Source: DASUUI01 sp964577965
GTDB taxonomy: Bacteria; Gemmatimonadota; Gemmatimonadetes; Gemmatimonadales; Gemmatimonadaceae
DNA length: 18,566 bases
NCBI GenBank assembly: GCA_964577965.1
Contig: CAZOAT010000048.1
Coordinates: forward strand, 1 to 18,566
Direction of reading: 5' to 3'
In this document: one piece after another, positions 1 through 6,463 of the stretch
Numbering within the stretch: position 1 is the stretch's first letter
Layout: every line of letters begins with the position of its first letter
Notes under the pieces: generated by a model
Seen by the model: only the letters and a program-made list of their open reading frames with translations
Told to the model about the DNA's origin: nothing
Databases searched by the model: none
Made by a program: the position numbers and the translations under genes

Positions 1-23
1 CGATCCACCGTGCGCACACTCAT
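1..23 (-). CDS. Start of an unidentified gene, cut by the window edge
   Basis: The stop TGA of deoC (25-23, minus strand) runs into ATG at 23-21, a TGATG stop/start overlap. The frame then reads Met-Ser-Val-Arg-Thr-Val-Asp before leaving the window. Only seven codons are visible, so no product can be named. The overlap suggests translational coupling to deoC, a junction type used elsewhere in the window. Confidence 0.4.
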
Positions 24-958
24 CAGTACGAACCGGTTGCTTCGGAGAAGTAGTACGGCGCCTGATACGCGCCCGTCTTCTGCTTTGCGATCTGCCGGAG
101 CAGATCGTTCAGCAGCGCGCTCGCGCCGAAGCGGTACCGCGTGTTGTTCAGCCAGGCGTCGCCGAGCGTCTCCTTGACTGCGACCAGGTAGTGCAGCGCC
201 TGCTTCGCAGTGCGGATACCGCCGGCCGGTTTCATACCGATCGGTACACCCGTCGCCAGATAGTGATCGCGAATTGCTTCGAGCATGACCTGGGTGTTCG
301 CCAGCGTGGCGGAACCGGACGCTTTCCCCGTGCTCGTCTTGATGAAGTCCTCCGAGCGGATCGCGCGCATGGCCAGGAACGACGCGGCACGAACGTTGTC
401 ATACGTCTCCAGCTCGCTGACCTCGAGTATCACCTTGAGCGTTGATTCGCCGCATGCGTCAACCACGGCTCCGATCTCGTCCTGCACCAGCTCGAACTCG
501 CCGGCCAGGAACGCGTTTCGGTTGATGACCATGTCGATCTCGTCTGCACCGTCGGCGACGGCATGCTTCACTTCCGCGAGTCTGGTCTTCAGCGGCGCCT
601 GCCCGGACGGAAACGATGTCGCCACGGAAGCCACCTTGATCGAGGTGTCCGCCAGCAGTCTCCGCGCGACCTTCACCAGCGATGGGTAGATGCAGACGGC
701 GGCAACGGACGGGATTTCCGGGTCATCACTCGGCGCGCGCGCCTTCTGGCACAGCGACTCCACTTTACCGGGCGTGTCCTTGCCCTCGAGCGTGGTGAGA
801 TCGACCATGGATACGGCGGTCTTCAGCCCCCACACCTTGGAAGCGGTCTTGATGCTGCGTGTAGCGAACTTCGCCGCGCGCTCCTCGACCCCGACCTGAT
901 CGACGGTGCCGACTTCATCGAGAAGTCTGGTGAACGGGGACCGCCGCGGCGCGCGCAT
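23..958 (-). CDS. deoC: Deoxyribose-phosphate aldolase (long, DERA type)
   Basis: This cytosolic class I aldolase cleaves 2-deoxyribose 5-phosphate to acetaldehyde and glyceraldehyde 3-phosphate in deoxynucleoside catabolism. With the start at 958 the protein has 311 residues, close to the long eukaryote-like DERA form and longer than E. coli DeoC (about 260). The Schiff-base lysine lies in DFIKTSTGK (Lys207). The proton-relay Lys is in GMKPAGGIRT (Lys243) and an Asp in DEIDMVINR (about Asp142). The C-terminal tail ends in Tyr, as in many DERAs. An upstream in-frame ATG at 1018 would overlap the divergent gene at 996 and adds residues without family resemblance, so 958 is preferred. No Shine-Dalgarno is visible before 958. 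A second gene seems coupled downstream. Confidence 0.93.
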   Translation of the reverse strand: MRAPRRSPFTRLLDEVGTVDQVGVEERAAKFATRSIKTASKVWGLKTAVSMVDLTTLEGKDTPGKVESLCQKARAPSDDPEIPSVAAVCIYPSLVKVARRLLADTSIKVASVATSFPSGQAPLKTRLAEVKHAVADGADEIDMVINRNAFLAGEFELVQDEIGAVVDACGESTLKVILEVSELETYDNVRAASFLAMRAIRSEDFIKTSTGKASGSATLANTQVMLEAIRDHYLATGVPIGMKPAGGIRTAKQALHYLVAVKETLGDAWLNNTRYRFGASALLNDLLRQIAKQKTGAYQAPYYFSEATGSY

Positions 959-995
959 ACTATAGAATATCGTTCTTTCGCAGGGAGTTCGCCAA
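959..995. promoter_or_regulatory. Short divergent control region deoC / VOC gene
   Basis: Only 37 bp separate the two divergent starts. The stretch holds an AT-rich core TATAGAATAT (961-970), which stands out in GC-rich surroundings. On the plus strand GGGAG (983-987) sits 8 nt before the ATG at 996. On the minus strand a TATTCT (969-964) lies about 6 nt before the deoC ATG, which would give a leaderless or near-leaderless deoC transcript. I see no good -35 box for either direction. Confidence 0.4.
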
Positions 996-1406
996 ATGGA
1001 ACCTCGTCTCAGCTTCATAACCCTCGGTGTGCGCGATCTGCCGCAAGCAACTGCCTTCTACCGCGACGTCCTCAAGCTCCCCCAGCTCCCTACGCCCGAC
1101 GGGGTAAGCTTCTTCGAGCTGGGACGAACATGGCTGTCACTCTACCCGCGCGCCGAGCTGGCTCACGACGCGGGACTCCTGGACGAAGCACCGCACAGGG
1201 AGTTTCCCGGATTCGCGCTCGCTCACAACGTCCGCGAGAAGGAGGACGTCGATCGCCTGCTGGAGGAGCTCGCGGCAGCAGGTGCACGGATCGTGAAGCA
1301 GGCGGCAGACGCCGACTGGGGCGGACGGAGCGGATACTTCGCCGACCCCGATGGGTTCCTCTGGGAGGTCGCGTGGAACCCGCACTTTCCACACGTCTCA
1401 ACGTGA
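996..1406 (+). CDS. VOC superfamily (glyoxalase/bleomycin-resistance fold) protein
   Basis: A 136-residue single-module VOC protein, a usual length for stand-alone members. It opens with the typical first strand and helix (ITLGVRDLPQATAFYRDVL, residues 8-26) and closes with GYFADPDGFLWEVAWNP, the second half-site strand containing the conserved Glu. The first-strand His that binds metal in glyoxalase I is not present (Phe/Ile there), so the metal site may be incomplete and the reaction cannot be named. The ATG at 996 has GGGAG 8 nt upstream. The stop overlaps the start of the following HAD gene by four bases, so the two are probably cotranslated. Confidence 0.85.
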   Translation: MEPRLSFITLGVRDLPQATAFYRDVLKLPQLPTPDGVSFFELGRTWLSLYPRAELAHDAGLLDEAPHREFPGFALAHNVREKEDVDRLLEELAAAGARIVKQAADADWGGRSGYFADPDGFLWEVAWNPHFPHVST

Positions 1407-2065
1407 GCAGGCCAAAGGCGATTCTCTTCGATCTCGACGGTACGCTGTTCGATACGATCGAGCTGCTGGTCGGCTCGATGCGGCACGCGTTCGCGGAGCA
1501 CCCGGGACGGCGCCCGACGACTGAAGAATGGATCGCGGGGATCGGGACGCCGCTACGCACGCAGCTGCGGGAGTTGCTCGACTCCGATGCGGAAGTGGAG
1601 CGCGTGGTCGAACGCTACCGCGGTTACCAGCAGGCGCACCACGACAGGCTCATGCGCTGCTATGATGACGTGCTCGACACTCTTGAGGCGCTGCATGCAC
1701 GCGGACATCCGCTCGGAATCGTCACCAGCAAGATGAACGATCTGATGAACCGCGGGCTTGAGCATACGGGGATTGCGCGCCTCATCACCGCTGCCGTCGG
1801 CTGCGACTCCTGCACCCGGCACAAGCCGGACCCCGAGCCCGTGCACGTCGCACTCGAGCTCCTTGGCTATGCGGCGCATGAGGCGATGTTCGTGGGCGAC
1901 TCGCCCCACGACATGAATTCCGGGCGGGCGGCAGGAGTGACGACAATTGCCGCGCTGTGGGGTCCTTTCACCCGTGAGCAGCTGGTGCACACGGATCCGG
2001 ATCACTGGCTGGAGCGAATCGCGGATCTTCCGGCACTCGTTCAGAAACTGCAGGCAAAACCATAA
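1403..2065 (+). CDS. HAD-family phosphatase (PpaX / phosphoglycolate phosphatase-like)
   Basis: A 220-residue cytosolic haloacid-dehalogenase hydrolase. Motif I is ILFDLDGTLFDT (nucleophile Asp10, acid Asp12), motif II is the Thr of IVTSK (Thr108), motif III is RHKPDP (Lys141), and motif IV is FVGDSPHDM (Asp166, Asp170). The alpha-helical cap between motifs I and II (about 18-90) is the subfamily type seen in Gph and PpaX. The substrate is a phosphate ester or pyrophosphate, which cannot be fixed from sequence. The start is GTG at 1403, which places the Asp motif at the usual distance from the N-terminus and overlaps the VOC stop as GTGA. The same frame stays open far upstream, but that part is antisense to deoC and not coding. 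Confidence 0.9.
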   Translation: MSRPKAILFDLDGTLFDTIELLVGSMRHAFAEHPGRRPTTEEWIAGIGTPLRTQLRELLDSDAEVERVVERYRGYQQAHHDRLMRCYDDVLDTLEALHARGHPLGIVTSKMNDLMNRGLEHTGIARLITAAVGCDSCTRHKPDPEPVHVALELLGYAAHEAMFVGDSPHDMNSGRAAGVTTIAALWGPFTREQLVHTDPDHWLERIADLPALVQKLQAKP

Positions 2066-2083
2066 CGGAGGCGGCGGGCACAG

Positions 2084-2887
2084 ATGAGCGACGACATTCA
2101 CCAGGACGAAAAGATCCAGCTGGAGACCGAGCGACGCAGTCTGCTCCAGACCGTAAGCAATTCGCTCGAGACCCCGATGCTGGTGCTCGGCTTCGTCTGG
2201 CTCGCGATCGTGATTCTCGAGTTCACGATAGGACTGCCCGTTTGGCTCGTACGGGTCAATTACGCCATCTGGGCGCTGTTCATCCTCCACTTTGCGGTCG
2301 AGTTCACGATCGCTCCGCGAAAGCTGGAGTACCTGCGCGCTGAATGGATCACGACGGTAGCTCTGCTGGCGCCTGCCCTGCGCGTGTTCGCCGTGGCGCG
2401 GGCACTGCGCGCCGCTCGCGCTGCCCGCGCGCTGCGTGGAGTGCGGCTGGTCCGGGTCGTCGGCAGCATCAACCGCGGGATGCGCGCGCTCGGCAATGTC
2501 ATGGGACGGAGGGGAGTCCCCTATGTCGCCGCGCTCAGCCTTCTGGTCGTGCTCGCGGGCGGTGCCGGAATGCTCGCCTTCGAGCGCGTTGCACCGGGGA
2601 GTCAGATTCAGGGGTACGGCAGCGCCATCTGGTGGACCGCCATGGTGATCACCACCATGGGCACAGACTACTTCCCACGCACTCCCGAAGGGCGACTGCT
2701 CTGCCTGCTGCTCGCGCTGTACGGCTTCGCAGTGTTCGGCTACATCACGGCCACGATCGCAAGCTTCTTCGTGGCGCGGGACGCCGAGCTCGAAGAGGGG
2801 GAGCTTCCCAGCGCCCGGCAGATTGAATCGCTGCGCTCCGAACTGGCCGCGCTCCGGGCGGACCTCACGGCACGCTCAACCGGCTGA
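2084..2887 (+). CDS. Voltage-sensor ion channel subunit with atypical pore filter
   Basis: A 267-residue inner-membrane protein of the six-TM ion transport family. S1 is about 31-49, S2 55-75, S3 86-99. S4 (100-125) is striking: Arg at 106, 109, 112, 115, 118, 121 and 124, every third residue, which is the voltage-sensor pattern. S5 is about 147-167, the pore helix ends in VITTMGTDYFP (188-198), and S6 is 204-229. The charged C-terminus (233-262) looks like a short coiled coil. The filter reads TMGTDYF, where K+ channels have TVGYGD, so ion selectivity is open. The ATG at 2084 is preceded by GGAGG (2067-2071) at 12 nt, rather far. It lies 18 bp after the HAD gene and is probably cotranscribed with it. 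Confidence 0.85.
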   Translation: MSDDIHQDEKIQLETERRSLLQTVSNSLETPMLVLGFVWLAIVILEFTIGLPVWLVRVNYAIWALFILHFAVEFTIAPRKLEYLRAEWITTVALLAPALRVFAVARALRAARAARALRGVRLVRVVGSINRGMRALGNVMGRRGVPYVAALSLLVVLAGGAGMLAFERVAPGSQIQGYGSAIWWTAMVITTMGTDYFPRTPEGRLLCLLLALYGFAVFGYITATIASFFVARDAELEEGELPSARQIESLRSELAALRADLTARSTG

Positions 2888-2912
2888 GCACGCCTCACAT
2901 CCTGCTGCCGCA

Positions 2913-2925
2913 CGGCACGGTGCCG
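2913..2925. terminator. GC palindrome between convergent genes
   Basis: CGGCACGGTGCCG is a perfect odd-length palindrome in the 51-bp gap between the convergent channel and pterin dehydratase genes. As a hairpin it has four to five GC pairs and no T-run on either strand, so a role as bidirectional terminator is only suggested by its position. Confidence 0.3.
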
Positions 2926-2938
2926 CCGGGCCACGCGG

Positions 2939-3226
2939 CTAACCGACCTCCAACTCGTCCATTGCGGCCGCGAGGTCGAAATCCTTCTGGGTGATTCCGC
3001 CCGCGCTGTGCGTACTCAGCGCGGCCGAGATCTTGTTGAAGCGGATGTCGAGATCAGGGTGGTGATCGGCCGCTTCGGCCGCTCCCGCAACACGGTTCAC
3101 GAAACCGATCGCTTCCGGAAACGTTCGGAACGTGAACGTCTTCACGAGAGTGTCGTTGCGGCGGCTCCAGCCATTGAGCGTGCCAAGCGCACGCTGGATT
3201 GCGATGTCAGACAGCCGTTCCGTCAC
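2939..3226 (-). CDS. phhB: Pterin-4a-carbinolamine dehydratase (PCD/DCoH)
   Basis: A 95-residue protein of the usual length for this family, which dehydrates 4a-hydroxytetrahydrobiopterin in pterin recycling. The active-site motif is clear: ADHHPD (His55, His56, Pro57), then Phe63, His73 in LSTHSAGG, and Asp82. The start is GTG at 3226, overlapping the xdhC stop as GTGA. GGGAG lies 7-8 nt upstream inside xdhC. No aromatic amino acid hydroxylase gene is in view, so the classical partner is missing here. Its coupling to xdhC fits the proposal from comparative genomics that some members act in molybdenum cofactor metabolism. That role is an inference for this gene. Confidence 0.9.
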   Translation of the reverse strand: MTERLSDIAIQRALGTLNGWSRRNDTLVKTFTFRTFPEAIGFVNRVAGAAEAADHHPDLDIRFNKISAALSTHSAGGITQKDFDLAAAMDELEVG

Positions 3227-4302
3227 GCCATTTCTCCCTTCGCGGTGAGGTGAGACGAAGATAGCGTACCCCGGCCTCCCCGTCGAACTGCTCCACCGCG
3301 GCGGACGGCGATCATCTCCGCGACGACGCTCACAGCTATCTCCTCAGGCGTGTCCGCGCCGATCGGGAGCCCGACTGGGGCGTGCACCCGAGCCAGCCGC
3401 GCGGGCACGTGACCCCAGCCCTCCAGAAGTTCCCAGGTAAGGGCGACTTTCCGGCGACTGCCGAGCATGCCGAGGTAGCGCAGTTCATGCTTCGCGAGCT
3501 GATCCACGATCAGCGCATCGTGCTGATGGCCCCGCGTGGCGACGACGGCGTAGGTGCGGGGCGTAAGCACGACCGCTGTGGAAACGTCGTGAAAATCGCA
3601 GCACACGGTGCGGTCGGCGAATGGGTGGCGTACGGCGTCGGCATAGACTGCGCGGTCGTCGATCACGGTCACGCTCCACCCGGCGAATGCCGCCGCGCGT
3701 GCCACCGCCCCACCGACATGTCCGCCGCCGAACACCAGGAGAGTCGGCTTCGACAGAACCGGATCGAGCAGACAGCTCCGGCGCAGCACAGGAGACTCGG
3801 AGTCCACAGTGAGCCGGCGGGCGGCACGAATTAACTCAGCGGGCGCTGCCCCGTGCACCTCACCTCCAGCCACCAACACCTTGACCGGTCCGTCCGTCCA
3901 CTCCAGCGCAGTCGCCATCACGGCGTGAGCGCCAGCGGCAATGGCGTGAGCGGCGCCAGCGTAGGCGGCAGCAAGCAGCGGATCGGAGTACACCGGTTCG
4001 ATAAACACGCTCGCTGTTCCGCCGCAGGTCAGTCCGTAGTCGCCGGCGATCTCGGCGTTGAGCGTGTGAGAGGACAGCGCGGGGCGACGCGTGCCGATGA
4101 CATCCAGCGCCCGCTCCGTGATCTCGGCCTCCATGCACCCGCCGCCGACGGTCCCGATGCGGGCGCCTCCGGCGGTCACCAGCATCTTTGCTGTCGCCGA
4201 CATCGGCAGCGAACCGCGCCGGCGGGCTACGGTCGCAAGCGCGGCAAGTCCTCCCTCGCGTGCAATGCGGGCGCATTGGTGCCAGATATCGTCCGTTCTC
4301 AG
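3223..4302 (-). CDS. xdhC: XdhC/CoxI-family molybdoenzyme maturation protein
   Basis: XdhC proteins bind molybdenum cofactor, aid its sulfuration and pass it to xanthine dehydrogenase-type enzymes. The N-terminal domain shows GTVGGGCMEAE (Cys56) and GLTCGG (Cys93), followed by a Rossmann domain with VFGGGHVGGAVAR (about 191-203) and the conserved GMLGSRRKV. The first ATG in frame (4203) would cut off the family's N-terminal strand. Reading upstream to the stop at 4317-4315 gives ALATVARRRGSLP, the expected family N-terminus. The only plausible start is CTG at 4302, with a perfect AAGGAG 7 nt upstream (4315-4310). This gives 359 residues. No xdhA/xdhB is in the window. The C-terminal 25 residues are Arg/Gly-rich and look unconserved. 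Confidence 0.88.
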   Translation of the reverse strand: MRTDDIWHQCARIAREGGLAALATVARRRGSLPMSATAKMLVTAGGARIGTVGGGCMEAEITERALDVIGTRRPALSSHTLNAEIAGDYGLTCGGTASVFIEPVYSDPLLAAAYAGAAHAIAAGAHAVMATALEWTDGPVKVLVAGGEVHGAAPAELIRAARRLTVDSESPVLRRSCLLDPVLSKPTLLVFGGGHVGGAVARAAAFAGWSVTVIDDRAVYADAVRHPFADRTVCCDFHDVSTAVVLTPRTYAVVATRGHQHDALIVDQLAKHELRYLGMLGSRRKVALTWELLEGWGHVPARLARVHAPVGLPIGADTPEEIAVSVVAEMIAVRRGGAVRRGGRGTLSSSHLTAKGEMA

Positions 4303-4421
4303 CCTGCGGCTCCTTCAGCGGTGACTGGTAACTATTGCGGCCGCTTCCTCACAGGCAACCCGGGAACGCGGATCCTCCTTGCCTTTTCGGTATATCTTCG
4401 GTACGATCCAGGAGGATGCCA
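4303..4421. promoter_or_regulatory. Divergent intergenic region xdhC / radical SAM gene
   Basis: About 120 bp must hold both promoters. Toward the radical SAM gene there is a TATATC (4391-4396) without a clear -35 box, then AGGAGG (4410-4415). Toward xdhC there is a TTGCCT (4358-4353) 16 nt from AATAGT (4336-4331), a weak match. Neither is convincing alone. Confidence 0.3.
4310..4315 (-). promoter_or_regulatory. Ribosome binding site fixing the CTG start of xdhC
   Basis: On the minus strand AAGGAG lies seven bases before the CTG at 4302-4300, and an in-frame stop (TGA, 4317-4315) borders it. No ATG, GTG or TTG codon exists between this stop and the ATG at 4203, so the site strongly favours the CTG. 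Confidence 0.65.
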
Positions 4422-5489
4422 ATGCTGGAGCAACAGCCGCTGTTCGGCGCCGACTACGAGCGGAAGTCGCGCATGCTCCCGATGCTGGAGCAGCAGAAGG
4501 ACATAACCTACTGGTCGTCGGCCGCGCGCTCGGTTCTCAACGGCCCCGAAACGACAGGCATGGGGTTCTGGTCGATAAACCCGTACGTCGGCTGCGCGTT
4601 CGGCTGTGCGTACTGCTATGCGCGCTACGCTCACCGCTACGTGATGGAGCGCGCTGCAGCTTCCGAGCGCATGACGGGTGGGCTGGGCGAGGCGTATCGC
4701 GACATGCCGCCGTGGCTCGCGTTCGAGCGCAACATCTTCGTGAAGAAGAACGCGCCCGAAGTGCTGCGCCGAACCCTGCGACAGGGAAGCGACAAGCATC
4801 TCAACCTGCTGAAGGGCGAAGCTATTCTGATCGGGAGTGCGACCGACCCCTACCAGCCGGCGGAGCGGCGCTTCCGGATCACGCGCGGAATCCTGGAAAC
4901 CCTCGCCGATCACGAAGGGCTCAGCATCGTCATCATCACCAAGAGTCCGCTCATCACGCGCGACGTGGATCTGCTCGAGCGTATCTCACGCCGGTCGGAT
5001 CTCTCGGTGCACATCTCGCTGATCACGCTGAACCGTGAGCTGGCTCGCAGGCTCGAGCCGCGCGCCCCGACACCGGAGGCCAGGCTTCGCGCGCTGGAGC
5101 GACTCTGCAAAGCCGGCATCGATACCGGTATCAACTGCATGCCGGTGCTACCGGGGATAACCGACGATCCCGCGGATCTCGACGCCCTGGTGAAGCGGGT
5201 TGCCGAAGGCGGCGCAACGTACGTAGCCGCCTGTGCGCTGCGGTTGCAGGCAGCTGCGCGCGCGCGGTATCTGCCGTTCATCGAGCAGGAGTTCCCGCAC
5301 CTGGCCGGGCGATATCGGCGCGCTTACGCGCGGGACCACCAGGTGAGCGCAACCTACAGGAAGGGGCTTTCGGAGTTCTTCGCCCGCACGTGCGCGAAGT
5401 ACGGAGTGCGCTGCTCAGCCCGGGTGAAGGACGACAGCGACGAGGACGTGCCGGAGGTCACCATCAACCAGCTCGCTCTGCCGGTCTGA
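4422..5489 (+). CDS. SPL-like radical SAM protein (Rv2578c/PA0069 type)
   Basis: A 355-residue radical SAM protein, related by motif to spore photoproduct lyase-like proteins of unknown reaction. The cluster motif is GCAFGCAYCYAR (Cys58, Cys62, Cys65), preceded by the family phrase INPYVGC. A long TIM-barrel part follows with KGEAILIGSATDPYQPAE, a block typical of the group, then IVIITKSPLITRD and GINCMPVLPGITD. The ATG at 4422 is chosen because AGGAGG (4410-4415) lies 6 nt before it; an ATG at 4416 directly abuts the site. The N-terminus has a near-repeat: MLEQQ at residue 1 and again at 21. Residues 4-8 (QQPLF) resemble a beta-clamp peptide. The gene is alone between two minus-strand units. 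Confidence 0.85.
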   Translation: MLEQQPLFGADYERKSRMLPMLEQQKDITYWSSAARSVLNGPETTGMGFWSINPYVGCAFGCAYCYARYAHRYVMERAAASERMTGGLGEAYRDMPPWLAFERNIFVKKNAPEVLRRTLRQGSDKHLNLLKGEAILIGSATDPYQPAERRFRITRGILETLADHEGLSIVIITKSPLITRDVDLLERISRRSDLSVHISLITLNRELARRLEPRAPTPEARLRALERLCKAGIDTGINCMPVLPGITDDPADLDALVKRVAEGGATYVAACALRLQAAARARYLPFIEQEFPHLAGRYRRAYARDHQVSATYRKGLSEFFARTCAKYGVRCSARVKDDSDEDVPEVTINQLALPV

Positions 5490-5550
5490 AGCAACGCTCA
5501 GCGTCCCGCGGAAAACCCGGGATCGGCGAGGATCGGCTCCAGCAGGAGGC

Positions 5551-5566
5551 CCGGCAACTTCGCCGG
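5551..5566. terminator. Hairpin between convergent genes
   Basis: CCGGC and GCCGG arms enclose a six-base loop in the 85-bp gap between the radical SAM gene and the small acidic protein gene. There is no T-run, so it is at best a weak or factor-assisted terminator. The same gap holds two GATCGGC copies (5521 and 5531). Confidence 0.25.
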
Positions 5567-5574
5567 ACCTTCGG

Positions 5575-5862
5575 TTACGTGTCCTTCTTGAACAGCTTCT
5601 CGTACCACGGTCGCGGCGGTTCCTCCGCGAACCGATCGCTCAGTCCCTCGACCTCGCCCGTGATCCTCTTCCACAGCTTGTCGTTGGCTTCCTTATCATC
5701 CAGCGAATCCATTATCTGCTGCTTCAAAAAGACAGGCGTCCTCCGGTCGCGCAGCATCTCAGCTTCGCCGGTGATCTTCTTCCATAGCTCCGGGTTCTCG
5801 GCCTGGGGATCGCCGTCGTCTCCCTCCGAATCCGGGACCGGCGGTTTGTTCTGATCCGTCAT
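5575..5862 (-). CDS. Small acidic protein with duplicated LWKxITGE motif, sigma-factor neighbour
   Basis: I do not recognise this 95-residue protein. It has no cysteine, no signal peptide and no membrane segment, so it is probably cytosolic. Its core is a duplication: LWKKITGEAEMLRDR (26-40) and LWKRITGEVEGLSDR (63-77), 37 residues apart. An acidic, Pro-rich N-terminus precedes it and a basic aromatic tail (PWYEKLFKK) follows. The ATG at 5862 has GGAG 7 nt upstream. The gene starts 13 bp after the ECF sigma factor stop and must be cotranscribed with it. That is the usual place for an anti-sigma factor, but it has neither the zinc-finger (HxxxCxxC) nor the TM helix of common ones. A regulator of the sigma factor is an inference from position only. 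Confidence 0.8.
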   Translation of the reverse strand: MTDQNKPPVPDSEGDDGDPQAENPELWKKITGEAEMLRDRRTPVFLKQQIMDSLDDKEANDKLWKRITGEVEGLSDRFAEEPPRPWYEKLFKKDT

Positions 5863-5875
5863 CCTCTTTCTCCGT

Positions 5876-6460
5876 TCAGGCGTACCTGTCCTCGAGCAGC
5901 TCCTGCAATGCCTCACGCGCCCGATGCACCCGCATTTTCAGAGCGCCGACCGTCGTGTCCAGCAGGGCTGCCATCTCTTCGTACGACCTTCCCTCGACGT
6001 GCTTCATCACGAACGCCTCGCGCAACGATGCCGGCAGAGTGCTCAATGCACGCTCGAGATCGGTTCGCAGCTCGGTGCGGTCCATCTCCTCTTCCGGCGT
6101 GTGCAGCCCTGACGGCTGGTCGTCCTCCTCGTAGCTCACGTGCGACCGGCGGATGTTCTTCAGCCAGTCCTTGCTCGCGTTAGCAACGATTCGGAAGAGC
6201 CAGGCATCGAAACGCCCGCGCACTTCGTGAAGATGGTGATACGCTTTGATGAAGGACGCTTGAAGGATGTCTTCCGCCACATCAGGACTGCCGGTCATTC
6301 CCAGCGCGTGTCGGTACAGCGGATCGCTGTAGCGCTGAATCAGGATCGCGTACGCGTCGCGCGATCCGGCAAGCACGCGCGCGATGATCTCCTGATCTTC
6401 GTCGCGCTGATCGGGGACGGCCTGCGCGACGTCGTCTGAGGTGGGAGTCGTCACGTCCAT
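5876..6460 (-). CDS. ECF-type RNA polymerase sigma factor (RpoE-like)
   Basis: A 194-residue extracytoplasmic-function sigma factor. Sigma-2 spans about 23-90, with DAYAILIQRYSDPLYRHAL and the -10 recognition part ending in RFDAWLFRIVAN. A short acidic linker (108-128) follows. Sigma-4 (about 130-188) has LPASLREAFVMKHVEGRSYEE cut across its helices and the -35 recognition helix GALKMRVHRARE. The acidic N-terminal 20 residues are extra. The start at 6460 lies 3 bp after the stop of the CoA-transferase gene; GGGAT is a weak ribosome site. No classical anti-sigma gene follows; the next gene is the small repeat protein. The target promoters are unknown. Confidence 0.93.
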   Translation of the reverse strand: MDVTTPTSDDVAQAVPDQRDEDQEIIARVLAGSRDAYAILIQRYSDPLYRHALGMTGSPDVAEDILQASFIKAYHHLHEVRGRFDAWLFRIVANASKDWLKNIRRSHVSYEEDDQPSGLHTPEEEMDRTELRTDLERALSTLPASLREAFVMKHVEGRSYEEMAALLDTTVGALKMRVHRAREALQELLEDRYA

Positions 6461-6463
6461 ACA

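Noticed and set aside
958..1018. Upstream ATG of deoC at 1018
   Set aside because: It would overlap the divergent VOC gene, and the added 20 residues show no DERA likeness.
1553..2290. Open frame of 245 codons on the minus strand
   Set aside because: It spans the HAD gene and the start of the channel gene, both of which have clear motifs on the other strand.
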